NCBI GenBank assembly: GCA_964036045.1
Contig: OZ038384.1
Coordinates: forward strand, 66,153,916-66,217,915
Direction of reading: 5' to 3'
Source: Eutreptiella sp. 'Long Island Sound 2002'
Lineage: Eukaryota > Euglenozoa > Euglenophyceae > Eutreptiales > Eutreptiaceae
DNA length: 64,000 nt
The notes beneath the pieces are model-generated. The model saw only the letters and a program-made list of their open reading frames with translations, did not search any database and was not told the DNA's origin. Positions 46,340 through 58,241 of the stretch are shown piece by piece. How positions within the stretch are numbered: the stretch's first letter is position 1; each line of letters starts with the position of its first letter. The position numbers and the translations under genes are program-made.

Positions 46340-48251
46340 GCGGTGGGTGGCGGCGGTGGTCCTCAACAGGGACATGGGGCCCATCGCGCGTCTGCCGTCC
46401 CTGGGGGAGCTGCCTGCAGCGGTGTTGGATGCCCTGCCGGCGCCCCGCACACCCTTGGACGTGGCGGACGTCCAGCACAGCGTGGGGTTGCCCGGGGCGC
46501 GCATGCAACATGCCCTGCTGTGCATGGCGGCGGCAGCGGACGGGGGGATGTCCATGCTGGCGACGGTGTCCCTGCAGCACGTGCAAGACGCGATGCAGCA
46601 GCAGCGGATGCATGCCCCCCAGCCGTGGGAAGAAAGCGCCAAGCGGTGGCTGAGGGTGGAGAGCGTGCCTTCCACCCATACGGTGGGCGTGGCGGATATG
46701 GGGCGGCTGGTGGTGTTGGAAGGGGCGGAGTATTGGGCCTGTGTTCGGGTGGAAACAGGGGGACTGGAGTGGGTCGTAGTCACCGCGTGCTGGCTCAGGA
46801 GGCAGCAGTCCAGGGGCCGGGCCTGCTACCGGGTGTTCCGGGAGTGCCTCAGGGAGCTGGGGCCGGTGCGCAGGGCACACAGGTGCACGGCCGAGGACAT
46901 TCCGCCGGAGCCGGCGGTCTTCGTGGAGGTCACGCGACCGCCGGCGATCTAGGGGCAGGACGTGTGGCCCATAGCCCCGAGCAACATGTGGCAGGCTGAG
47001 CATGCAGCTGTCATGTGCAGGGCGCTGCAGGGTCACGCAGCGGCCCTCCCCAGGGCCCCGGCAGTGCAGTCCTCCAGCAACAGGCCGGCAGCCTCGCTGG
47101 CACTGCTGCATAGCGTGTCGCGGGCGTGGTGCTGGGTTGTGGCGGCATTGGAGCCCCACTCCTCGGCGCTGCGCCTGTACGATCGCGGAGAGGGCACGAT
47201 GCTCAGGGTCCGCCCCGCCGACCTGGAGGCCCTGCACCTTAGTGCACTGAGTGGCGACGGGGGCGAGGCGCTGTACCTCCAAGGGACCGCCGCAGGCGCG
47301 GCCGCGGCACGCTTCCGCCGGCAGAGCGGAGGAGATGCCCTCTGCCTGGTCATGGCGGAGAACATGGGGCCGTGGCTCCGGGCGTTCTCCACGTCCAGGT
47401 GGAAGGTCGAGGGCGACCGGGAGAAGTTCGCCGACGCGTGGCGCCGCTGGGTGGAGGAGCAGTTTCCCGTGGAGGGAATGCTGCACATGCCGCAGCCCCC
47501 AAGCGTGCCACCGGTACGGCCTGCGGCACCCCCGGCCGCGGCGGCGAGGCAGTCCCCGAAAGCGGCGCCCAAGCCGCCGCCCAAGAGGGGCCCCCCGCCT
47601 CAGTATGGCGGCTATACCAACATTCGGTACGTGCTGCAGCACTTCGGCGGTGACTTGGCCACGGAGCAGCGTGGGACAAAGACGATCAACGTCTGCCCCT
47701 GGTCTCGGCTAGATGGGGCTGGTCACTGCACATGGAAAGCTGGCACGCACTGCCGGCCTACCCACCTCCACCCCAAGGACCTGCTGGACCACATCCAGCG
47801 GGACCATGCGACTGATCCGGCGCAACGGGACCAGGCGCTGGCCATGCTGGCTGGCGTTATGCCGGGGGGCTAGGCGGGGCCTTTCGCGTCGGCCCAGGCG
47901 AGGTCCAGAGCGCTCACGCTGCCCACGGGTGCCCGCCCTGCGGCGGAGCGCGGGGCGTCGCCGTCGGCGGCACGATTTGGAGCGATTGGGTCTGCAGCAC
48001 GGCGTGGGGCAGCGACTTCTACGGGGAGTTCGGCGGCAAGTACATCCGGCGGGCAGGCAGAGGGGGAGCCCGCCGCATCTGCCGGGTCTCAGCAGACGAC
48101 GGCCGCCTCGGGCGGAGGCCGACGTGGATAGGGGCCGCCTCGCCGGCCGCCCGCGCCGGGTGCGGATGGTCCCCCTGCTCCTGCTGGTGGCCCCCCTCCG
48201 TCCGGTGATCCGGATCCGGCGGGGGGCCCCGGTCCACACGTGCAGCCATGA
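46340..48251 (+). pseudogene. LINE ORF1, C-terminal part with Cys/His finger (copy 2)
   Basis: One frame is coherent from about 46340 (WVAAVVLNRDMGPIARLPSL) to TGA 48249-48251, with TAG at 46950, 47871 and 48129. Near 47690-47805 a Cys/His-rich segment (CPWSRLDGAGHCTW...THCRPTHLHPKDLLDHI) looks like a zinc finger. After 47874 the reading is Ala/Ser/Gly-rich, then Pro-rich after TAG 48129 (GPPRRPPAPGADGPP), as in coding linkers. The final TGA overlaps an ATG (ATGA, 48248-48251). The TAGs are either sense codons or mutations. If they are stops, 46986-47873 is the longest piece with an ATG. Confidence 0.55.
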
Positions 48252-50117
48252 AGGGGCCCCGCCTCCGACACCCGAGCGGCGGTGTCCTGGAACGTCCACG
48301 GCTCGATGCGGGGGGACGGCGTACCAGTGGCCCCAGGTATGCTCGACGGTGAAGCGGTGGCGGCGGCCATCATGAAGGCCGAGGGTGCCATCCTGGGCCT
48401 ATTCCAGGAGACCGGTCTGCAGGACCCTCAGGGTGTGGTGCACTCAGAGAATCAGTGGCGTCACCACGGGTATCATGCGTACCCAGGGGTGGATGCCCAG
48501 GCAGCGTCGGCGGCAGCGGTGCGCGGCGGGCTCTTGATTGCCCTTCGGGCGGACGTGTTCGCCGCGGAGCAAGTCCCAGACATCGTGGACATCGTGCCGG
48601 GCAAGGCCATGGCCCTCGATGTGGTGACCGCAAGTGGCACCCTCACGGTCATCAACGTCCACGGCCTGGGCAGCGGCGGCGACTCCTGGGCGTCTAAGGC
48701 GTCCTTCTGGGCTGACGTGGCCATGTACGCGGCGGCCAAGAGCGCGGGTGGCACCAGGGCCGTGCTCCTCGGAGGGCACTTCAACGTGTGGCTGGAGTCC
48801 CCGTGGCACCCCACCACGAGGAGGTTCCAAGCCCTGTGGGAACAGTGTGGTTTCCACAGGGCGGGCCCGGAACGGGAAGAGGACAGGAGGCCCACGAGGG
48901 CAGGGCACCGACTGGACTCCTTCCTTCTAAACTCGCCTCTGGTCCCATGGGCGGCGCGTGAGCGCCCACACTTGGCGCCGGGGCGGTCTCCAGCGTCACT
49001 GGGGTCGGATCATGGCCCAGTGGTCCTGGACCTCCCGCTGGCGGTGGCCGGCAAAGAGAGGGTCACCAGGATGGCCTACTCGCACGCCCAAGGCAGGCTG
49101 CATGCCATACGCCTGGACTCCCCGGGGGTTCGTGAGGCGGCGGCGGCAGTACTGCAGAAGGCCTGCGGGGATCGGCGGCTACAGGCGTGGCTCTCGTCGG
49201 ACCAGGACACTGCCACCATGGGCACGTCGGAGGTGCAAGCGGTCTTTGACCTGCTCTACGCCTTCCGTGATGACGTGTCCAGGGTCACGGGAGTGCGCAT
49301 GCCATCAGGTGTGGACCCGCAGTACCCGTACGGGCAGGCGGAGATGGAGGCGTCTTTGGCCCAGGTCCTCTCGGATCAGCATGCCCTGGCCTGGCGCGCC
49401 CATCAGCTGTGGCAACGGGACGCGGCGGCGGCCGGACTCCACTCCCAGGAAGCGACTGCCCTGCTACAGCACCTCCGGCGGTTGGACCCCGACCTGTCCC
49501 CCGCCTCGGTGGAGGACCTACGTGCCGCGTTGGACCAACAGCTCCACCAGCTAGAGACACGCGTGGAGGAGCTGCGGGGTGTCCTCAGGAGCAACAGGCG
49601 CCGGTCCATCAAGGACTATTGGCGGGGCAGGGTACCGGATCTGCAGCTCGGATGGACGGCGATACGGGGGGCCATCAACGTGGTGAACTATGCCCCGTCA
49701 GGCCTATGGTCCGTACGCGTCCGCGAGTCGGAGAAGGTGCTCTTGGAGGCCTCGGACGTCATTGGCGAGGTCCAGAGGTATTGGGCGGCGCTGTACGCCA
49801 AGCGGCCAGTGAACCAGCCGGCCTTCGAGCGGCTGGTCCGGGCCCACATTCCCAAAGGGGTGCCGGAGGAATGGTGGTCGGTACAGGACTACACCCTGCG
49901 GGACCTTAAAGACGCCGTGAGGCAGGCCGTGGCGGACGACAAAGCTCCGGGGTCCAACCGGGTCACGGCTGCCCTCATAGCAGAGCTGCCTGAACCGGTG
50001 GAGGGGCTCCTGGTGCATGCGTACAGGGCAATCCTACGGGGTGCGGACGTCCCGGAGTCCTGGCACGAGGCCATTTTCTGGCTGATGCCCAAGGGCAGAG
50101 CGAGTACAGGCCGATAG
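48252..50117 (+). pseudogene. LINE ORF2, APE-type endonuclease and start of RT (copy 2)
   Basis: Endonuclease/exonuclease/phosphatase-fold motifs appear in order: VSWNVHGS (48282-48305), LGLFQETGL (48390-48417), INVHGLG, GGHFNVW (48772-48792) and GSDHGPV (49000-49022). The enzyme would nick target DNA to prime reverse transcription. In the GDFN motif the catalytic Asp is His (GHFN), which should cripple it. The WN motif lies upstream of the first in-frame ATG (48306), so the start must be earlier, probably at ATG 48248 with an intervening indel. The RT begins near 49890 and breaks at about 50100, where one missing base turns MPKGRAS-EYRPIAL out of frame. Confidence 0.85.
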
Positions 50118-52882
50118 CGCTGGGGCAGCAAGACATGCGAATGCTCATGACTCCCCTCATGCGGAGGTTCACAGCTGTCCTGGCACGCAAGGGACTGGCT
50201 GCGGACTGGCACTTCGGAGCCATGCCGGGCTCCACGGCGGCTGCCCCGGTGTTCCAGGCCCAGCGCAGGCTGCAGCGTGGGCTCGAGGAAAACCACGTCC
50301 TGGCCTTCGATGTGTCAAAAGCTTTTGACAAAGCGCGGCACGGGGCGCTGGCGCTCCTCTTGCGCCACATGGGAGTCCCGGAGGAGCTCATCAGGCTCTT
50401 CCACACCCTCAGCTGCGGGTCTCTGGTGCGCATCGTCACCGCGCACGGCCCGACGCCGAGCATTCGGCTCCACAGGGGCCTGCGGCAAGGCAGTGCGGAG
50501 AGCGCTGTGCTCTACCTCCTCCTCTTGGAGCCTCTCCTGCGGAGCCTCGCCTGCAAGGCGCGGGGAGATGCTCGCCATGCGGTGCCACCCCTGGTGCAGG
50601 CGTACTGTGATGACCTCCTGTTGATAGCGCACTCCCTGCCGCAATTCCTGGAGTATGCAGCGGCGATAGCACGGTATCTCACGGACATGGGCATGTCCCT
50701 CAACGTCGGCAAATGCGCCTATGCCAATACTGCTCGCATCCATTCGATTATGGTATGCCTAAGCCCAGGGAACACGGCGGCCCCGTGGGTATGCTTACGT
50801 GCCAAGGGCACGGTACCATACTTGGGCCTGCGCCTCGATCCCAGGGGGGTGGCGACCATGAAGGAGAAACATGTACTCTGGTGTGAAGCTCTGCTGGGCT
50901 GGTGCAAGAACACGTTGGGGCCGGCGTCGGTGCCTCATGAGGTGATGGCGGCTGTGGTTGGAGGCATCGTGCGGTACGCGGCTCCCTACCTGTCCGACAC
51001 GGCGGAGGCGGTGATCAAGCTGAATACTGCCATCAAGGCTGCAACCCTGCAATTCGAGAAGCTGCCCAAGGACCTGTCCAACGTAGCGGTGCGGTCGGGT
51101 CATGGGTTACGGTTGGCGGAGGTCCACGATATCTGCCGCGACTCCGTCGTGGCGACCATGGCTCAGCTCACCCACCACAGGTCGACGACAGTCTGGGATG
51201 AGCTGCGGGCCATGCTCCGGGACATGCACGTGCAGTACGGAGTGTGCGGGCAGTTCATGGTGCCCTCTGCGTCATTCGCCACGCACGCTGGCAATACGTG
51301 GGTGGACAGGGTACTCCGGGCGATGGGGACGTTGCGCGTAGGACTTCTCATGCCATCGTCGGTGTACTCGTGTGTACAGGCCCATCTGCCGCAAGTGCAG
51401 TGGGCGGGGCGGAAGTGGGTGTCCCAATCCTATTCCTTCAAGGGTAGAGACATCTGCGTTCTCTCGGGGCCCCGCACAGATGCGACAGTACAGTCCCTGA
51501 CTGATCCCGCAAATGACCTCCTGCATGTGCGGCTCCCCTGTCCTGCGCCTGGGCACCGGGCTGTCCAGCTTCAGGAGTGTCATGAGGACCACCTGCACCT
51601 TCCGCACGTAGGAGTAGGGCTCCATCAGCTGGACCACGTGTGTTTCACGGGGCTCCGCGACGTCTTCCGGCCGCAGCCGCCTAGTCCGTTGACTCACCGG
51701 CTAATACACCCGGTGCGCCGAAAGAAGGCCAGCAAACGCAATAAACAGTCCACTGCGGGGGACGTGTATGTGGTGGGCGGATACAGGGAGGAAGGATGGG
51801 ACCCAGCCAACCCGGGGCTATCCATGCCGTTCGTCCCGCTAGCCGCCCTCCTGTTTCTATTGGGGGACGTCGTTGAGGGTTACCAGCAGCAAGACGATCC
51901 GGCGTCCGTCCCCCTACTCACTCCTCACGCCGGGGGCGGCATAAGCCCGCCACCACTGTGGGTTGTGCACGGGCGGCCAGCGTTTTCCAGGGCATGCGCG
52001 GCGGTGCACGGGTGCAGCGAGTGGGCAATTGTCCTTCTGCTAACAGCAGGCCCTATCCCGGATCCGGATGAGTACTCGGTCCCGGAAGTGGTCCGGATGT
52101 CCAGCGTGCCACACAATCCGCACGTCGCCGTCACGTCGTTGCGTGATGGCGGCGCGGTGGAACAGGGGTCTGTGGTGGTATATCAGCCCTCCTGCTCCGC
52201 AACGGTTTGGGGGGCGGAGTATACCACCGCCCTGGACGCCATCAAGTCAGTGTGTGGATGTGACCTGGCCTGGAGACCACATGCGGTATGTCGGCCGAGG
52301 GTGGTCCTGTCCCCGGAGCTCACGGCCTCCAATGCATCGTCCCTAGGAAGGGTGGTGCAGAGCCCCCACTCCGACTTGGCGTGGCTGGAACCCCACCGGT
52401 ACTGCTGGGTGCCGGTGGCGACTAAAGTCACATCGTCTGACGCGTCGCCCGAGGGAGACGACGCCACAAACGTGGCGGTGGCCAGCCACGGAATCCCCAC
52501 GTGGACGGGTGCCATCTACGGCACGGTCCCGGAGGCAGAGATCATAGGCGCGGCGGCGTACCTGTTGCACACGCCACCGTCAGCGTGCACGGTGCACGTG
52601 GTGGATGCGTCCGTCATAGGAGCGCATCTCCGCAGGGCGCAGGAGGCCCTGTACCGTGGCATCAAGGGGCCGACATCACATCTGGTCAACCAGCACGCAC
52701 TGAACTGGATAGTGGAGGGGCTGCGGCGGCTGCCACGCCGAGTTGGGGGGCCGCACCACTGGGTGGTGAGGCAGAGCTCGCACTTGGCGGCGGTCCCGCT
52801 CGAGGCGCCGGACTCTGCCGCGGCCCGTGCAATGGCCCCGCCTATCCATCTCGTCCTGCCAAAGGAGCACGCCATCCTCTAG
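50103..52882 (+). pseudogene. LINE ORF2, RT and RNase H part (copy 2)
   Basis: Continues the RT after the -1 break: EYRPIALGQQD, AFDVSKAFD (50308-50334), GLRQGSAES (about 50475-50505), YCDDLLLI (50604-50627; YADD is the common form). The RNase H region has D (SSDAS, near 52438), E (PEAEIIGA, near 52535), D (VVDAS, near 52600) and D (PDSAAARA, near 52810). No internal stop occurs until TAG 52880-52882, which copy 1 shares. The frame goes on without shift into the CCHC part. Confidence 0.88.
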
Positions 52883-54943
52883 GTGCCGGGGGATAATGGA
52901 GAGCTCGAGCCGCGTGTGCCATCCATGCAAGCCCTTCAGCAAGTCCGGGAGATGGAGTGGCGTTCGCTAGCGGCACGCACCAGGGCGCACACGCCACTGG
53001 CTGGCGCCTGCGAGGCGGTGCCCCTGGGAGCCGTGCACCACGGCCCAACGCACAGAAATATGCTGTGGGCACGTGACGGTCGCTTGTCCACCATGCAGGT
53101 CATGCGACGGTGGAGACAGAAGCTCACGCATATGGCAATACCGGCCCACCCCTGTATCTTCTGTGGGGGGCCGGAGGAGGACATTGGCCACATGCGCCTA
53201 CTGTGTGCGCGGGACGAGGAAGTGGGTGGGCTCCTGTGCAAGCGTGTGGAGGAGTTCACGGCGGAGCTACCCCTGACAGACAGGGCGGTGGAGTTGGTGG
53301 CGTGGAGGGAGCACGGCTGCAGATGGACTGAATCCCTGATGGCGGGTGTCGTCCCCGGGGACCTGAAGCGGCTGTTCGCTGCGGTGCGAGCGGCGTCGTC
53401 CCGGGGCCCTGCCAAGGCCAGGCTCTTTGTGGAGGACATGGTCCAGATTGGGGAAGATGTGTATGCCCGCAGGAACCATCGGCTCACCCAGATCATGCAG
53501 CTGTCGATGCAAGATCGAAGGAGGGCGGTATACGCGATCCTGCGAGGTGACACACCCTTCTGCCCGCCGGCAGGGAGGATCCTGCAGCGTCCGCCGTGGA
53601 ACCCGTTTGCCGGCCTCCCCGGCGACCTGCGGGCAACCTTTCAGAGGGCACCGCTGCACGCACTGCTGGTGCCACGGTCGTGCATCGCGCAAGAAGAGGC
53701 CATGTCCTTGTTCCCTCACTGGATGGCGGCGGTGGCGCAGGCCTTCAGCCAGTGGATCGGTTCCTGGGTGGCACGGGACATCACGACATTCAGGGAGTGG
53801 TCCCGCGTGGTGTCGGCGCAATCGTGGGCCCTGGTGAGTGGTATCATGGTGAGAAGCCCTGACGGCGAGAGTGATCCCTGGCTCCAGGTGTACGCCAACC
53901 ATCCAGCAGTGGGGAACGTCATGGGCTGGCCTCGCGAGGTGCTGCCGGTCCTTCAGCAACCTCTGTGCAGCCTCCCAATCCTGGCGGTGGCTGTCGTGCT
54001 TGACGTGGGTACGTTGTGGCTGTATGACCGGCAGCTGCGACGAGCCATACCAGCGGTCACGGAGCAGCGGTCCATGGCAGTGTTAGTGGGCTCCAAGCAG
54101 CTGGCACGGGTACAGGGCGACGACGCGCAAGGCCACGTCACGGAGGCCATGTTCTCTCTGCCAGAGGGGGACGACCACGTGGCTGCCGATGCCCGTCACA
54201 CCCTTGACACCCTGGGCCTCGCGGCGGTCATTGAGGCTCGGGCGGGAGGACAACGCTTGGTTCTAGCATCCGCCAGGGGCCCGGAGCAGGACGGGGTTGA
54301 TGTCATCGGGGAGGTCTTACGGGACTACGGTTGGGAGCTCCTGGCGCATGGCACACACAGCCCCAAAGTTGCGCGGTGGCCCCGGCTGCTTGAGAGCCTG
54401 CCGGTGATGCCCGACGGGCGACCGATACTCCGCCCGGTGTCCACGTGGGAGGATGCGAGGCGCAGCCTCCTCAGTTGTGCCACAGCACGCACGCTGGCGG
54501 GTGCTTTGCTCGGACTCCAGGACGCGTGCTGCGATGTATGGCAGGACCTATGGTCGCAGTGTTGTGATGGTAGCTGCGTTCCGTCGCGGTCTGTGCTTCC
54601 GCAGCGATGCCACGGGTGCAGGGAAACGGCGTCAGTTTGGGTTCATCAATGTGCCTCCGTCCCACTATGCGGGACATGTAAGGAGCGTGCCGATAGGGGG
54701 TGGCCTAAGGCGAGGTGGGCACTGCGGCACTCTGGACAGATGTCCTCAAGTGCCTGGAAGACAATCCAGGGTGGCCTGAAGAGCGTCCGAGTGGAAGGGG
54801 TACGGTGCCCTGGAGCGCCGTCGGCGGCCGTGCCCCTGATGTTGTGGTGGGCGGCTCTGGAGGGCAACTCGCGGATACTCTGGTTGTGGCATCACGGAGG
54901 AAATGGTGACGGCGTGGTGGGGGCCGGGGGTGATGCAGATTGA
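52883..54943 (+). CDS. LINE ORF2 C-terminal part, or ORF3 (copy 2)
   Basis: 686 codons open in the same frame as RT-RNase H, from directly after TAG 52880 to TGA 54941. It carries the C-x2-C-x8-H-x4-C finger (53152-53205) seen at the C-terminus of many LINE ORF2 proteins. A second Cys-rich cluster lies at about 54600-54680 (CHGC...CASVPLCGTC). First ATG 52925. Because the CCHC finger normally belongs to the RT polypeptide, continuation of ORF2 is favoured over an independent ORF3. Confidence 0.75.
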   Translation: MPGDNGELEPRVPSMQALQQVREMEWRSLAARTRAHTPLAGACEAVPLGAVHHGPTHRNMLWARDGRLSTMQVMRRWRQKLTHMAIPAHPCIFCGGPEEDIGHMRLLCARDEEVGGLLCKRVEEFTAELPLTDRAVELVAWREHGCRWTESLMAGVVPGDLKRLFAAVRAASSRGPAKARLFVEDMVQIGEDVYARRNHRLTQIMQLSMQDRRRAVYAILRGDTPFCPPAGRILQRPPWNPFAGLPGDLRATFQRAPLHALLVPRSCIAQEEAMSLFPHWMAAVAQAFSQWIGSWVARDITTFREWSRVVSAQSWALVSGIMVRSPDGESDPWLQVYANHPAVGNVMGWPREVLPVLQQPLCSLPILAVAVVLDVGTLWLYDRQLRRAIPAVTEQRSMAVLVGSKQLARVQGDDAQGHVTEAMFSLPEGDDHVAADARHTLDTLGLAAVIEARAGGQRLVLASARGPEQDGVDVIGEVLRDYGWELLAHGTHSPKVARWPRLLESLPVMPDGRPILRPVSTWEDARRSLLSCATARTLAGALLGLQDACCDVWQDLWSQCCDGSCVPSRSVLPQRCHGCRETASVWVHQCASVPLCGTCKERADRGWPKARWALRHSGQMSSSAWKTIQGGLKSVRVEGVRCPGAPSAAVPLMLWWAALEGNSRILWLWHHGGNGDGVVGAGGDAD

Positions 54944-57053
54944 TGGGGTTAGGAATTGTGGGTGCACCTGCTACCGTCCCTACGCTGGACGCAGCGGAGC
55001 GGGTAGCGCCTGAGAAGCAGTGCCTTCATGGCCTGATTGTGCGGTACTGGCAGGCGGCGTATGACGGCCAACGCGATGTGACAGGTCGTGCCGGCCTGAT
55101 GGTGAGCCGTACTGCCCCCGTGCATGAGGGTCGGACAGGGATGCTTCACCCGCCTGCCCCGGGTCGCCGCATACAAAAGTGAGGTGTCATGGGTCGTCCC
55201 GACCAGGGTAATAAGGCTCAAACCCCTGTAGGGTATTCCCATGGCACCGGGGTCTCTACTGGCGGCCCGGCTACGGCAGTATTGGGAGTGGTTGCTCGGG
55301 ATACACCGGGGGTGCACGGAGTTGTCTGGGGGTTACGGCGTTACGGCGCCCCCTGGGAGTGTTACACGGGGTTGCGGGGACAGCCTGCAGGCCCCAGGCG
55401 CGGCGACGGAGCGAAGATGTGTGCGTAGCAGGATATGACAGCGAGGTCGTCAGGTGGACAGTATGGCGGGCGTCCTGGAGACGGCGTGACAGCCTGGGAG
55501 GAGCACTCACGGGGGGCACGTGGAGTTCAAGGTGACGGAGTACTGGCGTCTTGGGGGTATACGCGGCGGTACTGGGGTCCGTACGGTGGGGGTACGCGGC
55601 GGTACTGGGGAACCGTACAGTGGGAGAGCAGCGGGGATGCATGGCGGTACTGGGGTGTCCCCCTGACCCCTCTAACAACTCAGGGGGAGCTTGGGGGCAT
55701 CCCCTGGCCCCGTCAACAAACTAGAGGGACCGTGCCTGCGGGCATGTACATAGTCTAACCTCTGACCATGGCCTTGTGGTTGCGGTGGTGCGTGTCGTGG
55801 CGGCTCGCAGGTGGCATCGGCGTGGCAACAGCGGTATTGCGCGGCGTCGTAGGAAGAGTATGCGGTCGCCTCACCATTGTAACGGCTTACCCCTGGGGGG
55901 CGCCAGCCCGGTTGGCTAGAGGCGAGGAGGGAGAAGGAGCGGCATGCTGAGTGGTCCGGGGGGTGACGCGCGGGCCAATGCTATAAGTAGGCTCGCCACG
56001 TCGTCGGTGGGGGCCGAACCTGCGGCCTGGCCGCTGCTGTGGCGGAAGAGGCGCAACCACGGGAGCTGGCCAAACAGTGCAGGTAAGGGTCAAGGGTAGG
56101 CGCCAGGGCAATGTATGTGGGCCAGATGAGGTGCACCTGGTTACCACAGCCCGGGGCGAGCCTCTGGTGGGTACCCCTACAGGGGGTCGATAACCAAGCT
56201 ACGGCACCCACCAGCCCGAATCCCAGCCAGCGATATTCACGGGTTGCGCCACTCCCGTCGCGTAGCGGCCGGCGTCCCCCCTTGTAGACCCTCAAGTTAT
56301 ATTATACGTGGGCAAGTGGATGCCTCGAAGCTGATTGGGTGCTGGCCCCTGACATGGAGTGCCGGCATGGTATATATCTGGGGTGTGGGAGCAGCTCAGG
56401 GCCACGGGGACGTGAAGTTGACACCGTGTTTCTGTACTATACTAGGGGACTGGTGCGGTGGGTCGGCGGCGTACATTGTGGGGACATGGGGGCGATGAAA
56501 GCTGAGGGCCAGACTAGGCTGGAGCCTCCCAGAAATCCTGGCTATGCATATCCGGGCTATTGCGTGCTGGCAGAGGGATACGTGGAGTCAGGGGTGGTGG
56601 GCAATTACGAGTACGCAGATGGCAATGGATTCCGTGGGGTCACGGGTGATGGACGTCTCCACGGTGGCGGGGGTACGCGAACGACGGAGGGTCCGCTCTG
56701 GCTTCGCCGCATGCGTGCTGCTTTGTTCCTTGGTTGCCGCTTTGCGCCGGACAGAGAAGCCCTTGCTTTCTGCTTGTTGCGATTCTGCTGCGTTGCTGTG
56801 CCTTGCCCCCTTACCCCCGGCGAACAAACGGGCCAGCGTCCGTCGCCGTTGCTAATGCTAACGCAATGCAGTTGCCACTGCCCCCAAAGCCTGGTTGACC
56901 TGTATCCCCGGTCCTCTGGGTCCTCCGTCATGCTGTGGGCCACCTCAGGCAGCCCTGGGACCCACGGGATCGAGCGAGGCAAGAACCACCTGTCGGCGCG
57001 AGATGCCCGGTAACTCCAGTAGACGGCATGATAAGTGGTTATGACTATGACTA
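54944..57053 (+). other. LINE 3' region, copy 2
   Basis: The counterpart of 41199-43296, with the same 'gcggtactggggtc' tandem (about 55560-55650). CCAAT and TATAAGTA occur at about 55976-55991. The frame 56339-57013 (224 codons) differs from the copy-1 frame by about ten amino-acid changes and few silent ones, which argues against protein function. Confidence 0.6.
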
Positions 57054-57992
57054 TGGTGGAAGGGGCTAAACTCCGTCAAAATGGGCTCAAAACAGGCTAA
57101 AAACACTTGTTTGAGCATCCCAAATTGTTTGGGATCACTTTTGGAAAAACGCGTTTTTGACCCATTTTTGACCCATTTTTAGTCCCAAAATGGCCCATTT
57201 TCAAGGCATTTTGGGATTCTCCATGGCCCAAAACGCGCCACCACGAGCTCAAAATGGCCCAAAAACACTTGTTTGAGCATCCCAAGTGGTCTAGGAACAA
57301 CTTTGGAAAAAATCAATTTTTTCGCCCCGGGGACCCTGGTGGACCCACCGTTGGCCCGCACTATGCGTGGGCTAGCCGGCCCTCCGGCTGCACCAAGTGA
57401 CCACTGGTACGGGGGTCTACGTGTCTCGTTCGGCGATTCTGAGGCTTGGAAACCATAAAAAGTGGGGGGTTGCGGGTGGACTAGGTGCCCTCAGAATTCG
57501 TTTTTGAGCCACGTAGCCCAAGATACGGCCCGTTCTTGGTTTCGGGGTGCTGGTGCACATTGCGCAGTTTTTGGGGCTTTTTGGCGCCTTTTTGGGCCGT
57601 TTATCGGACATATCGTGGAGTTAGAGGGCACCAAAGGTCCCTTGGTCGCGAGAAAGTCAAGCCGCACGTGGAGTGTAGCAGCCGTTTGCCTTAGTTTGGC
57701 TGTTTTGAACCCTTACTAGGGCTGTTTTGGGCGAAAAATGGCTGTTTTTGGCCCAAAACTGCCTAGATTTGGGAGGGCGCCTCCCGACTTGGCGCCACCG
57801 CCCCGGGCCGCCACCGGTGAGTTTTTGGCTCAAAACTTGGATTTGGCAAGGGCACCACCTAGGCTCTAGGACGGCTAAAGTAGAGTCAAGCCCGAGGCGA
57901 TGGGAAGGTGCAATGGCCAAAACGGCACGGAGACCTGTTGTTGTTGCTTGCTTGCTTGCTTGTTAGCTAAATTTAAGGGGAGAGGGGTGTAG
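57054..57992 (+). mobile_element. TIR-family copy lacking its left end
   Basis: It starts inside the left arm ('tggtggaaggggctaaac') at the LINE 3' end and runs through one to two subrepeats and the conserved middle ('gggaccctggtggaccc', 'gagccacgtagcccaagata', 'cggacatatcgtgg'). It ends at the right terminus 'ggggagaggggtgtag'. The LINE insertion or a rearrangement removed its left end. Confidence 0.75.

Positions 57993-58240
<248 letters not shown>

Positions 58241-58241
<1 letters not shown>

Larger units (their letters stand above)
44019..57053 (+). mobile_element. Non-LTR retrotransposon copy 2, ~13 kb, near full length
   Basis: Order: ORF1 with a degenerate CCCH finger, second zinc-binding segment, APE endonuclease, RT, RNase H, CCHC finger, Cys-rich C-terminus, 3' region. 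About 13.0 kb is very long for a LINE. It starts at a (GA)n run with no in-frame ATG for ~300 bases, so it may also lack some 5' sequence. The 3' end is 'gttatgactatgactat', a short direct repeat as in LINEs with simple-repeat tails. Beyond it lies a TIR-family remnant. Confidence 0.88.
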
